Source: Kaistella jeonii (GTDB taxonomy: Bacteria; Bacteroidota; Bacteroidia; Flavobacteriales; Weeksellaceae). From it: DNA of 64,000 nucleotides. Below, piece after piece: positions 46,839 through 55,515 of this stretch (its first letter is position 1; each line of letters starts with the position of its first letter). The notes beneath the pieces are model-generated. The model worked only from the letters and a program-made list of their open reading frames with translations. It did not search any database and had not been told where the DNA came from. Location of the stretch: assembly GCF_000812865.1 (NCBI RefSeq), contig NZ_JSYL01000002.1:434001-498000 (forward strand), written 5' to 3'. The position numbers and the translations under genes are program-made.

Positions 46839-47074
46839 TATTTAGATAAAATACAATCGATCATTTCTCCCACATTATTCCAGCTCTGGATTTCTGAAGA
46901 AGTAAAACGTACTTTAAAAGCTTTTTCTACCGCCACGATCAACTGAATATGAGATAAAGAATCCCATTCTTCGATATCGTCTGCAGCGGTTTCTCTACTC
47001 AAAATAATATCTTCGTTATCTAATTCGTCGTGAAAAATACCTGTTAATTTTTCTAAAATTTCTTCGTTGGTCAT
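46838..47074 (-). CDS. Acyl carrier protein
   Basis: 78 residues, acidic, four-helix ACP fold. The phosphopantetheine site is Ser39 in WDSLSHIQL. It is a locus-specific carrier, separate from the fatty-acid ACP usually found beside fabF. It sits between FkbH and the MaoC gene, one base after the FkbH stop on the transcribed strand. It probably carries the group made by FkbH and processed by the hotdog and SDR enzymes. Confidence 0.93.
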   Translation of the reverse strand: MTNEEILEKLTGIFHDELDNEDIILSRETAADDIEEWDSLSHIQLIVAVEKAFKVRFTSSEIQSWNNVGEMIDCILSK

Positions 47075-47075
47075 T

Positions 47076-48797
47076 TTATTTAGTTTTAATATTAATTTCT
47101 CTTTCCTGATAATCTTCTATTGTTAAGATCCATTCTCCTTCTGTTTTGGAAAAGCCTAATTTTTCATAATGATTTTCTACCATTTGGTTTTTGGATGTTG
47201 AAATATACTCGCCAATAATATTTTTAAAACCATGGGCTTTTGCAGTTTCTACTATTTTATTTAAAGTAAATTCTTCCATTCCTCTCTTCAATACTCGGCA
47301 GCTCATTAACCAGGATTCTATAAAAAGGTTCTCGCTATCCAAACCTTCTAAAACTACAACGCAAATTAAACCGTTATCTCCGTATTTATCTTCTAATGTG
47401 AATGATAAAGTTTTATGTTTATCTGATTGCATTAAATCCTCAACCTCTTGTTCCGTATATCGCACAGTTCTTAAATTAAACTGGTTGCTGCGCTGAGAAA
47501 GTTGTGAAACTCTCGGTTTAGAAAAATTATTAAATCCCTGGACATCAGAAATCATATTTAAACTTTTCAGAAATTCATCAACGTTTGTGAAACTTTCCAA
47601 GGCTGTCGCTCTTTCTGCTTCCACTTGGTATTGCTTCGTTCGTTCTGCATCGTTTTCTGAGTAACTTGCCGTTTCAAATAGATTTAATTCATAAAGATAT
47701 TCTAAATAATATGCAGGATCTTCGGGTAATTCCGGCACGCAGACTTCCGGGAGATTTTCCCGAACTAAATTTCTTTCAAAAGGATTATCATCCAAAAAAA
47801 CCATAGAGTCAAAACCGATATTTAAAATATTCTGAATTTTTCTAATGTTATCCGCTTTATTTTCCCAATTTGCTACAAAAACTGAAATATCATCCAGTTT
47901 TAAAACCATATCAGGATGACTTTCAAAAGGTTCCTTTGCTTTATCCTCATCATTTTTACTACAAACAGCGAGAATAATACCTCTTTTTTGTAGTGCTTTT
48001 GCCCACTGCTGAAATTCTGTAAAAGCTTTACCTATTCCTAAACTTCCGATCTGTATATTTTCTAAACCATCATCACCGATAATCCCGCCCCAGGTTGTAT
48101 TATCTAAATCGAGAATTAAACATTTTTTAAATTTTCCCTCAAGGGATGAAATAATGCTGACAACATTCTGAGCTACGATAGGCAATATATCTAATGAAAG
48201 AACCATTTCTGTGTTGATATATATATTTGGAGAAAACATAAAGTCTCTGCCAAATTTATTTTGAACAGCGCAAAGATCTGCAATAAATAGATTGCTTTTA
48301 TCTAAAGCCAATTCCCCTAAAAGATAATTGAGTTTCCGTTGTTGAAAAACAAAAGAAGATTCTACTTTTTGCGAGAAATTACCAAAAATTTGCGGATCAA
48401 TTTCTGGAAAATTACAATAAATCACTTCGCTTTTTGTTCTGTTTGTGATATAGTGATATAGTTCTTCTATATAATTAATTTTATTTTGAGCAAAATTGAG
48501 CTGATCACTATAAGATTTGTAATAGTAGGAAAGCAACTTGTGAGATGATTCGAAGATCAGCGTATATTCCGGGTCAAAATCATAGTATTCCGATGCGGGA
48601 TCAATTATTTGGCGAGAGATTTGTCCAAAATCAGCTTCGTATATTTCAAAATTATAAGATTGCTCAAAAGCAGTTCCTTTCAATGCAACATTTAAAAATT
48701 GTGTAGCAGTGTCTCCCAAAATTGCCACTCTAATCTTTTTAGAGTTTTCCGCATTTTTTTTAGCGTTTTTCTTTAACTGGCTAAATGTTTTAATCAT
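47076..48797 (-). CDS. FkbH-like HAD-IIIC phosphatase/acyl-loading protein
   Basis: 573 residues from the ATG at 48797 (MIKTFSQLKKN), chosen because the longer frame to 48905 overlaps the next gene. N-terminal part begins VAILGDTATQF, then the HAD core DLDNTTWGG (Asp230, Asp232), VCSKNDE, and FLDDNPFERN, and a C-terminal GNAT-like domain (about 445-573). FkbH proteins load a glyceryl unit from 1,3-bisphosphoglycerate onto an ACP. Here the ACP gene is immediately adjacent. I infer a glyceryl- or related C3-ACP as the first intermediate of this block. Confidence 0.88.
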   Translation of the reverse strand: MIKTFSQLKKNAKKNAENSKKIRVAILGDTATQFLNVALKGTAFEQSYNFEIYEADFGQISRQIIDPASEYYDFDPEYTLIFESSHKLLSYYYKSYSDQLNFAQNKINYIEELYHYITNRTKSEVIYCNFPEIDPQIFGNFSQKVESSFVFQQRKLNYLLGELALDKSNLFIADLCAVQNKFGRDFMFSPNIYINTEMVLSLDILPIVAQNVVSIISSLEGKFKKCLILDLDNTTWGGIIGDDGLENIQIGSLGIGKAFTEFQQWAKALQKRGIILAVCSKNDEDKAKEPFESHPDMVLKLDDISVFVANWENKADNIRKIQNILNIGFDSMVFLDDNPFERNLVRENLPEVCVPELPEDPAYYLEYLYELNLFETASYSENDAERTKQYQVEAERATALESFTNVDEFLKSLNMISDVQGFNNFSKPRVSQLSQRSNQFNLRTVRYTEQEVEDLMQSDKHKTLSFTLEDKYGDNGLICVVVLEGLDSENLFIESWLMSCRVLKRGMEEFTLNKIVETAKAHGFKNIIGEYISTSKNQMVENHYEKLGFSKTEGEWILTIEDYQEREINIKTK

Positions 48798-48819
48798 TAT
48801 TCTACTCTCCAATGTGTTT

Positions 48820-49644
48820 TTATAAGATTTTGTAATCTGTAAAATTCTTATCAAAACATAGATCAAACTCAAATTTACGATGTGGATTTTTAAAAAACTC
48901 CACAAACCTTGGATTTAAAGTTTCATAATATGCTGCACTATCAAATTCTGCTAAAGCTGGATGCACCATTACTTCAACAGTATTATAACTACAACTTTGT
49001 TTTAGAAATGGAAAGAGATTTTCTGCGTTGATCTCACAGGTATTCAACATGGAGTAAAATCCGATTTGCTTGTCGTTTTTATTAAGGATAGATAGAAATT
49101 TTAAAAGTAATAATTTAGTAAAATTAGCCAAAGAAGCAGTTCTTCCGTTAAACCTCCAGCTTTCAAAAAAACTTTCATTGATTTCTCTCACTCTTTCTAT
49201 CCTGTATTTCTTCCCTAATTTTCTTACGATCTTATTGATGGAAGGTATGATATGAATATGTTCATGCCCATCTATGTGGGAAATTTCAATTCCTTTTTCT
49301 TTAATTTTTATAATTTGCTGCTCCAGTTCAAATTCTATGGAATGCAACGTTTTTTTACTTTTTCTTTTAAAGAGTAAACTGACAAATGTATTGTTTAGCT
49401 TTCTATTTTCAGCTAAAATATTCTTTGAAAACAGTGCAGTACCACAAGTTAAATTCAGATGTACGCCAATTTTTAAATCTTTGCACACAGGAAGAATTTT
49501 TTCTACTGCATGATCGAAATATTCTGTATTCGCCATCAAGCTTGCGTGGGAAAGGAAACCCATTGTATGAGCTTGTAGAATGGCATTATTCACCCCCAAA
49601 GAGAATCCAAGATCATCGGCGTTAAGAATAATATTTTTAACCAT
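48820..49644 (-). CDS. YdjC/ChbG-family carbohydrate deacetylase
   Basis: 274 residues. Metal-site motifs are NADDLG (8-13), VHLNL (61-65) and HIDGHEHIH (123-131), typical of YdjC/ChbG enzymes that remove N-acetyl groups from sugars such as diacetylchitobiose. In a glycan locus it could deacetylate a lipid-linked aminosugar so that another acyl group can be attached, but the substrate is unknown. ATG start. Located 22 bases upstream of FkbH in the same direction. Confidence 0.85.
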   Translation of the reverse strand: MVKNIILNADDLGFSLGVNNAILQAHTMGFLSHASLMANTEYFDHAVEKILPVCKDLKIGVHLNLTCGTALFSKNILAENRKLNNTFVSLLFKRKSKKTLHSIEFELEQQIIKIKEKGIEISHIDGHEHIHIIPSINKIVRKLGKKYRIERVREINESFFESWRFNGRTASLANFTKLLLLKFLSILNKNDKQIGFYSMLNTCEINAENLFPFLKQSCSYNTVEVMVHPALAEFDSAAYYETLNPRFVEFFKNPHRKFEFDLCFDKNFTDYKIL

Positions 49645-49724
49645 TTTTTTTAATTGAAGAGCAAATCTCTGAAAAATATAAGCAGATATTGAATTATAGA
49701 TATACTTGTTTTCGGTATGACTTT

Positions 49725-50495
49725 CTACTTAATAAAAGCGCCTACATATTTCCCTTCGAATTCAATAACAGTAGATTCTATATTATTTTCTTCGCAAAAG
49801 TCTTGGTACGCAGAATTATCTCCTATATCATCGCTTAAAAAAACACCTCCCTTTCGCAAATGTTTGTACAATTCATCATAAGCCCAAATTCTACCATCGT
49901 AACTTTTATCGGAATCGTAATGAATCACATCAAAAATTTTATTCTCCGAAAAGATTTTAGGTAAAGATTCTTTGTCTGCAAAACGAAAAAGTTTCCAGTT
50001 ATTTTTCAATTTTTCCGGGACAACCACACCAACATACTGGTCGCCATTCTGACCTAAATAAGGCATATCTGAACTGTATAAAGTGCCGTTTCTTTTTTCC
50101 AGAGAAAGTAATGCGGCTAAAGAAGACCATCCATACGCAACGCCAGTTTCCAAAACATTTGTAGCCTTTGTAAATTCGGAAGCATAATAAATGAGTTCCA
50201 AAGCTCCCGCTCCACCCATCTTCACGGGACAAGTTTTTTCTTTTCCAGAAGATTCGTCTAAGATCAGCTTATTTTCATTGCGAAATTTTAGATCATTTAT
50301 TCCAAACAGTTTTGCAACTGCATCTTTTTGAGAAATTGCTATAGAAATTGCCCAGGAATTAGTTTTATCTTTTCCTTTCCCTGCATTTCCTCTGTGTAGT
50401 GTATTCTTTATTATTTTCCGACCAAGTTCTGGATATAAATCTGGCCTTTTTAAATACGCTATGAGGGTTTTAGCCACTCTTTTTAATTCGCTCAC
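49725..50495 (-). CDS. Class I SAM-dependent methyltransferase
   Basis: 256 residues. The SAM site LETGVAYGWSSLAAL (about 113-127), SSDMP, and IHYDSDKSYDGR fit a Methyltransf_24-like fold; GVFLSDDIGDN is the post-II motif. It probably methylates a sugar or an acyl group of the glycan; the target cannot be told. First gene of the minus-strand block, followed by chbG after 80 bases. Divergent from the next plus-strand block, with 99 bases between them. Confidence 0.83.
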   Translation of the reverse strand: MSELKRVAKTLIAYLKRPDLYPELGRKIIKNTLHRGNAGKGKDKTNSWAISIAISQKDAVAKLFGINDLKFRNENKLILDESSGKEKTCPVKMGGAGALELIYYASEFTKATNVLETGVAYGWSSLAALLSLEKRNGTLYSSDMPYLGQNGDQYVGVVVPEKLKNNWKLFRFADKESLPKIFSENKIFDVIHYDSDKSYDGRIWAYDELYKHLRKGGVFLSDDIGDNSAYQDFCEENNIESTVIEFEGKYVGAFIK

Positions 50496-50552
50496 TGTGT
50501 TTTAATTTGTGCGTAAAAATAGGGAAAATTCTACAATGTTTAAAAAACTCAG

Positions 50553-50560
50553 TATCTTTG
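50553..50560 (+). promoter_or_regulatory. Candidate -7 promoter box of the second plus-strand block
   Basis: TATCTTTG, a full match to TAnnTTTG, 34 bases upstream of the transferase start at 50595. No exact -33 element. It would drive transcription of the genes up to 56073. Confidence 0.5.
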
Positions 50561-50594
50561 AAAATCTTTCAAAAAAACAAAATAACAATCAGAA

Positions 50595-51431
50595 ATGAAG
50601 TTTTCACTCCTCATTGCGAATTATAATAATGGACATTTCTTTTCAGATTGTTATCAGTCCATCATTAATCAAACTTATGAAAATTGGGAGGTCGTAATTT
50701 TGGACGATTCTTCTGAAGATGATTCTGTAAAACTCATTAATGAGCTTATCCAGAAAGATTCTAGATTTCGATTATATGAAAATGAAGAAAATAAAGGGGT
50801 TGGTTATACTAAAAGCAAATTAATCGACCTTTCTGTCGGTGAGGTTTGTGGCTACCTGGATCCAGATGATGCGCTAGGAAAAGATGCACTACAGGCATCA
50901 ATCAATATTTTTTTTAAAAATAAAGACGCTGTTCTTACCTATTCGAGACTTGTAAAATGCGATGAAAACCTTAATCCAAAGGAAGAATTTAAATCTGCAA
51001 TGCAAGTTCCCAACGGAGATCCTTATTTTTTCAACTGTCCTATACAAATAGCTCCTTTTGTAGGTTTTAAAAAGTCAGTTTATATGCAGTGCGAAAAAAT
51101 GGACGCTGCATTCCGAATTGCGGAAGACCAAGATTTATATTACAAAATGTATGAGAAAGGCAAAGTTATTTTCATAGATCAGACAGATTATTTTTATCGC
51201 GCCCATGAAGGTGGAATCTCACAGAACGCCAACAAACAGAAGTCTTACGATTATTGGGGAAAAGTAATTTGGACGGCCATGAAAAGAAGAAATTTATGCG
51301 TTATCAATGGAGAGAAAATTCCAGATCACTTTACATCATCTCAGGAAATTTTTGATTTACTTTCTTATCAAAATTCAATTCCTTACCGGATCAAAAAGAA
51401 ATTAAAAGTCTTTTATCAATCGGTCTTTTAA
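50595..51431 (+). CDS. Glycosyltransferase family 2 protein
   Basis: 278 residues. FSLLIANYNNGHF, ILDDSSEDDS (35-44), and DPDD (89-92, metal site) are intact, with AEDQDLYYKMYEKG as the likely catalytic-base segment. Basic C-terminus. The following 110 bases before the acyltransferase gene hold nothing recognisable. Sugar unknown. Confidence 0.87.
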   Translation: MKFSLLIANYNNGHFFSDCYQSIINQTYENWEVVILDDSSEDDSVKLINELIQKDSRFRLYENEENKGVGYTKSKLIDLSVGEVCGYLDPDDALGKDALQASINIFFKNKDAVLTYSRLVKCDENLNPKEEFKSAMQVPNGDPYFFNCPIQIAPFVGFKKSVYMQCEKMDAAFRIAEDQDLYYKMYEKGKVIFIDQTDYFYRAHEGGISQNANKQKSYDYWGKVIWTAMKRRNLCVINGEKIPDHFTSSQEIFDLLSYQNSIPYRIKKKLKVFYQSVF

Positions 51432-51541
51432 TAAGCGTAAAACCTTTGATGTTCATGTAGCAAATTGTAACAAAATATAAACTGAAAATTACAAAGAAAT
51501 CCTCAAAAAGTTACAGAAAAGACATCTTCTTAAAACTATAA

Positions 51542-52597
51542 ATGAACGAAAAAACTACTATTAAATTCATTCCAGCACTCACAGGATATCGCGCAATTGC
51601 TGCCTGGATGATTTTTGTCCTTCATTTTTTTCCGTTTAATAATCCATTGGCACCAGAGTATTTAAAATCTTTTATAAGACAATGGCATATCGGAGTTGAT
51701 ATGTTTTTCGTGCTGAGTGGGTTTCTTATTACCTTTCGATATTTTGATCAGCATCCTATCAATTTTAAAAAATATATGGTGAACAGACTTGCACGAATTT
51801 ACCCGATGTACTTCTTGGTCACAATCGGAGTTTTCGCTGCATTCTATCTCCAAAGTGGAATCTGGAATTCAGAAAAAACAATCGAAGCTATTCTGAGTTT
51901 CACCATGACGAAAGCTTTGTTTCAAAAATATTTCTTTGCAGCCGGTATTTCTCAAGGTTGGACGTTAACATTAGAGGAGCTTTTTTACTTCACCGCACCA
52001 TTTTATTTCATTTTGTTGCGCAAAAAATCAATTTGGTTCTTTATTTTACCAATTAGCATTTTTCTTTTCGGTCTGGCTTTGAAAGAAATTTCCCAAGTGC
52101 CACAAAACACTTGGGGGTTTATGCAGAAAAATATTTCCTATTATATTTTTGAATTTTTCATCGGTATTGGTCTGGCTTTACTGGTTCAGAACAGATCAAA
52201 ATTAAATCTAAAACTAAGGGGTATTACCTATTTTGGAATCTCTTTTATCGTATTATTTCTATTAACACTTCCTACAAATTATTCTGAATCAGATTGGATG
52301 AAGGCCGTCATGGCATTAATACTCTGCACTTTTGGTATTGCTCCTCTACTTTGGGGTTTAATTTTCGAAGACACTTTTATAAAGCGTTTCTTATCTACCA
52401 AATACATGGTTTTATTAGGGAAAAGTTCCTACATTTTTTATCTAATTCACAAAGGATTTATCCCGATGTTTATTTATGATTACATCGCTGAGAATGTATT
52501 GCTCATCTTTGTCTTACTTAATATTTTATCAATATTAATGTTTAAATATTTGGAAGAACCATTAAATTTATGGATCCGTAAAAAATTTGCTGAATAA
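51542..52597 (+). CDS. Acyltransferase_3 (OafA-like) membrane O-acyltransferase
   Basis: 351 residues with about ten membrane helices. TGYRAIAAWMIFVLHFF (about 10-26, with the catalytic-type histidine) and HIGVDMFFVLSGFLIT mark the acyltransferase_3 family; FKYLEEPLNL ends the domain. Likely acetylates sugars of the glycan from acetyl-CoA. Only intact member of this family in the window; a tail of another lies at 42214-42411. 12 bases before the following gene. Confidence 0.9.
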   Translation: MNEKTTIKFIPALTGYRAIAAWMIFVLHFFPFNNPLAPEYLKSFIRQWHIGVDMFFVLSGFLITFRYFDQHPINFKKYMVNRLARIYPMYFLVTIGVFAAFYLQSGIWNSEKTIEAILSFTMTKALFQKYFFAAGISQGWTLTLEELFYFTAPFYFILLRKKSIWFFILPISIFLFGLALKEISQVPQNTWGFMQKNISYYIFEFFIGIGLALLVQNRSKLNLKLRGITYFGISFIVLFLLTLPTNYSESDWMKAVMALILCTFGIAPLLWGLIFEDTFIKRFLSTKYMVLLGKSSYIFYLIHKGFIPMFIYDYIAENVLLIFVLLNILSILMFKYLEEPLNLWIRKKFAE

Positions 52598-52609
52598 AAT
52601 TTTAAATTC

Positions 52610-53776
52610 ATGACAGATTCTAGTAAAATTAAATTGCTTTTTCGCCACCGTTCTATGGAAATGGGCGGCGTAGAAAAAGTGATGTTAAACGTTCTAAATA
52701 ATTTAGATCAAGAAAAATTTGAAATGACCGTTCTTTTAAACCTTAATCAAGGAGAGTTGAGAAATGAATTTCCGTCGCATGTGAGAAAAGTATATTTGAC
52801 TCATGGTAAAGAAGATTTTTCTAAAAATATTGTATTTAAAAAACTTCAACTTTTTCAACGTAAAAGTCAATTAAAAAAACTTCGCAAAAATCCTGAAATC
52901 ATTGATAAAGAGTATTTAAAAAAAGAATACGATATCGAAATCGCGATGACTTATAATGATTTCGAGAGCGTTTTAAATTCTTCCAATAAAAAATCAAAGA
53001 AAATTGGTTGGTTTCATTCAGAAATTAATTTACCCAAACTTCAACCTTTAGTTCCAGCGATTTTAGAGCATTTTCCACAATTCGATCATATCATCTACTG
53101 TTCTGAAAAAATTCAGAAAATCATGCACGAAGTTTATCCGAAACTTCAATACCCAAAAGAAAGTGTGATTATCAACGCAATTCCAATTGAAGAAATTAAA
53201 AAGAAAGCTGAAGAAAAAATTACGGATCTACCGAAAAGTCCTGTTTTCGTTTCTGTAGGAAGATTGCACACCAGAAAAGGATATCACAATTTGATGGATG
53301 CACATTCGCAACTTTTAAAAGAAGGATTTCAGCATTCGATAATGATTATTGGTGATGGAGAAGAATTGTCAAATTTGTTGGCTCAGCAAAAGAAATTGGG
53401 CGTAGAAAAAACTTTTATTTTCGCGGGAAATAAAATGAATCCATATCCGTATCTTAAAAATGCAGATTTTTTCATCATGCCTTCCGAATCTGAAGCTTGG
53501 CCACTGGTAATTGCTGAAGCACTTATTTTGCAAAAACCAATTATTGCAACCAAAGTTGGCGATGTAGAAATGATGATCGATGACCGAAAAACCGGCTATT
53601 TAATTGATTATAAAACGGATGAGATTTATAGTGCTATGAAAGAATTTCTGACCAATCAAAAACTGATTTTACAAATTAAAGAAAATATAAAAGATGTCGA
53701 AAAAGATTTTGACAATCAAAAAATATTTAGTGCGATTGAAGAAATCATTATTAATTTAGCAAAAACTAAAATATGA
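52610..53776 (+). CDS. Glycosyltransferase family 4 protein
   Basis: 388 residues, GT-B fold. The N-terminus contains EMGGVEKVMLNVLNNL (17-32, acceptor side); the C-terminal half has FVSVGRLHTRKGYHNLMDA and the E-x7-E motif in ESEAWPLVIAEAL. It uses a retaining mechanism by family. Overlaps the next gene start by ATGA. Donor and acceptor unknown; the hallmark residues are intact. Confidence 0.9.
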   Translation: MTDSSKIKLLFRHRSMEMGGVEKVMLNVLNNLDQEKFEMTVLLNLNQGELRNEFPSHVRKVYLTHGKEDFSKNIVFKKLQLFQRKSQLKKLRKNPEIIDKEYLKKEYDIEIAMTYNDFESVLNSSNKKSKKIGWFHSEINLPKLQPLVPAILEHFPQFDHIIYCSEKIQKIMHEVYPKLQYPKESVIINAIPIEEIKKKAEEKITDLPKSPVFVSVGRLHTRKGYHNLMDAHSQLLKEGFQHSIMIIGDGEELSNLLAQQKKLGVEKTFIFAGNKMNPYPYLKNADFFIMPSESEAWPLVIAEALILQKPIIATKVGDVEMMIDDRKTGYLIDYKTDEIYSAMKEFLTNQKLILQIKENIKDVEKDFDNQKIFSAIEEIIINLAKTKI

Positions 53777-54333
53777 TTTTTTTATACCGCTTAATTTTAA
53801 AAATTCATACCACTTACCAGAATTTTGTTAAAGTTGCCAGCATAAAGATAGCTGAGCAAAAGGGCATGCAAATCGGAGAAAACCTTTATGTTGAAGGCAT
53901 TCCGAATTTTGGTTCAGAACCCTTTCTGGTCGAAATTGGAAACGACGTAACTCTTGCAGAAGGCGTATCTTTTATCAATCATGGAGGTGATGCTCGAGTA
54001 ACAAAAAAATTAGAAAAATATAAAGACGGAAGAAATTTTGGCAGAATTAAAATAGGAAATAATACCTTTATTGGTAAAGCGACGATATTGATGCCTGGAG
54101 TTTCCATAGGAAGTAACTGCATTGTAGGATCGATGAGTATTGTCACTACTTCAATTCCAGACAACGCTGTCTACGCAGGTGTTCCATCAAAATTCATTTG
54201 CACGGTAGAAGAATATGGTGAAAAGCTTTTAGCGAATAACGTAGATTATCCTCGAGAACTAGAAAAAGACCGGGCAAAATTAGAAGATTTCATTTCCAAA
54301 AACCTTCCTCATACTTACAAATCTATAAAATAA
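53773..54333 (+). CDS. Left-handed beta-helix (hexapeptide) acyltransferase
   Basis: 186 residues. Hexapeptide-repeat rungs start around GIPNFG and run through VEIGNDVTLAEGVSF, IKIGNNTFIGKATILMPGV, and SIGSNCIVGSMSIVTTSI. An N-terminal helix precedes them. The FINHGGD element carries the probable catalytic histidine. WbbJ/maltose-acetyltransferase-like enzymes O-acetylate sugars with acetyl-CoA. Overlaps the previous gene by 4 bases and precedes the next by 4 bases, so it is probably part of glycan decoration. Confidence 0.85.
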   Translation: MIFLYRLILKIHTTYQNFVKVASIKIAEQKGMQIGENLYVEGIPNFGSEPFLVEIGNDVTLAEGVSFINHGGDARVTKKLEKYKDGRNFGRIKIGNNTFIGKATILMPGVSIGSNCIVGSMSIVTTSIPDNAVYAGVPSKFICTVEEYGEKLLANNVDYPRELEKDRAKLEDFISKNLPHTYKSIK

Positions 54334-54337
54334 AACG

Positions 54338-55489
54338 GTGTCAAATAAAAAGAAAATCCTCATCAGAATTGGTTCTCTTCGTCACGGCGGCGCGGAAAAG
54401 GTTTTGGTGACTTTTCTGAAAAACCTACCGAAAGATAAATATGAAATCGATCTTCTATTAAATTTATATTCGGGGAAATATTTGGGCGAAGTTCCGAGTT
54501 GGATTAATGTTTTCTACTTGAATAAAGGCGAAATGATAACGACGAATCGCCTCCAGGATTTTCCCATCAAAGCTTTCCGGGTTATTTATCAGAGGGTTTT
54601 AAAAACTTTTCCCAAACTCCTTTATCAATTTATTTTAAAAGGAAAAAAATACGATATAGAATTTGCTGCAATCCATGGTTTTCGAGACGAAATATTAAAT
54701 TCTCCGCAGAGATCATCTAAAAAATTAATTTGGATTCATAATGATTTAAAGAAAACTGAATTCCATAAATACACCGACGACGAGTTCAGAAAATTTTTTG
54801 GCTTTGATAAAAGCATAGTGATTTCGGATAAAATTCATCAGGATTTTGAAGATTTAGCTCAAAACGAAGAAGAAAAACAGAAAATTGCCAGGATTTATAA
54901 TCCCTTAGATACCGAAGAAATATTGAGAAAGTCAGAAGTTGAAGGTCAGAAGCTGGAAGATGAAGTTCCTCTTTTTATCTCAGTTGGGACGGTTTTTCCT
55001 CAAAAAGGATTTGACAGATTATTAAGAGTTCACAAACGACTTTTAGATGAAGGCTTCAAACATAAAGTTCTCATTCTTGGCGACGGTTACGATTTTGAAA
55101 ACATTAAAAAATTACAAAAAGATTTAGGTGTTTCCGAAACATCCAATCTTTTTGGGTTCATCGATAATCCATATCCAGATTTTAAAAAAGCAGATTTTTA
55201 TATTTTAAGTTCAAGATACGAAGGATTTCCGACTGTTTTATTTGAGGCGATTACTTTAAAAAAGAAAATCATTGCGACTGATGTTTCCGGTGTACGCGAA
55301 ATGTTAGAAGACGGTAAACTGGGATTAATCGTAGAAAACTCAGAAGAAGGAATTTATGAAGGAATGAAAAGAGCCCTTCAAGATCCTGCAAGTTTTGAAC
55401 AGTACGAAAATCAATTAATGGAATACAAAATGCCTTTTAATCTCGTAAATTCAGTAAATTCTATCATCAAAATTATTGATGATTTATAA
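54338..55489 (+). CDS. Glycosyltransferase family 4 protein
   Basis: 383 residues, GT-B fold. Begins with GTG. RHGGAEKVLVTFLKNLP near the N-terminus, ISVGTVFPQKGFDRLLRVH, and SSRYEGFPTVLFEAI with the E-x7-E pair. It resembles the other family 4 transferase at 52610 (both have the GG(A/V)EKV acceptor-side motif), so they may be older paralogues. Donor unknown. Confidence 0.89.
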   Translation: MSNKKKILIRIGSLRHGGAEKVLVTFLKNLPKDKYEIDLLLNLYSGKYLGEVPSWINVFYLNKGEMITTNRLQDFPIKAFRVIYQRVLKTFPKLLYQFILKGKKYDIEFAAIHGFRDEILNSPQRSSKKLIWIHNDLKKTEFHKYTDDEFRKFFGFDKSIVISDKIHQDFEDLAQNEEEKQKIARIYNPLDTEEILRKSEVEGQKLEDEVPLFISVGTVFPQKGFDRLLRVHKRLLDEGFKHKVLILGDGYDFENIKKLQKDLGVSETSNLFGFIDNPYPDFKKADFYILSSRYEGFPTVLFEAITLKKKIIATDVSGVREMLEDGKLGLIVENSEEGIYEGMKRALQDPASFEQYENQLMEYKMPFNLVNSVNSIIKIIDDL

Positions 55490-55502
55490 GACCGTTTTAT
55501 TT

Positions 55503-55510
55503 TATCTTTG
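55503..55510 (+). promoter_or_regulatory. Candidate -7 box overlapping a gene start
   Basis: TATCTTTG, full match to TAnnTTTG, ends 5 bases before the ATG at 55516. If active, the transcript would begin at or near the start codon, giving a leaderless message. No exact -33 at 19-20 bases. Confidence 0.3.
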
Positions 55511-55515
55511 TGTTT

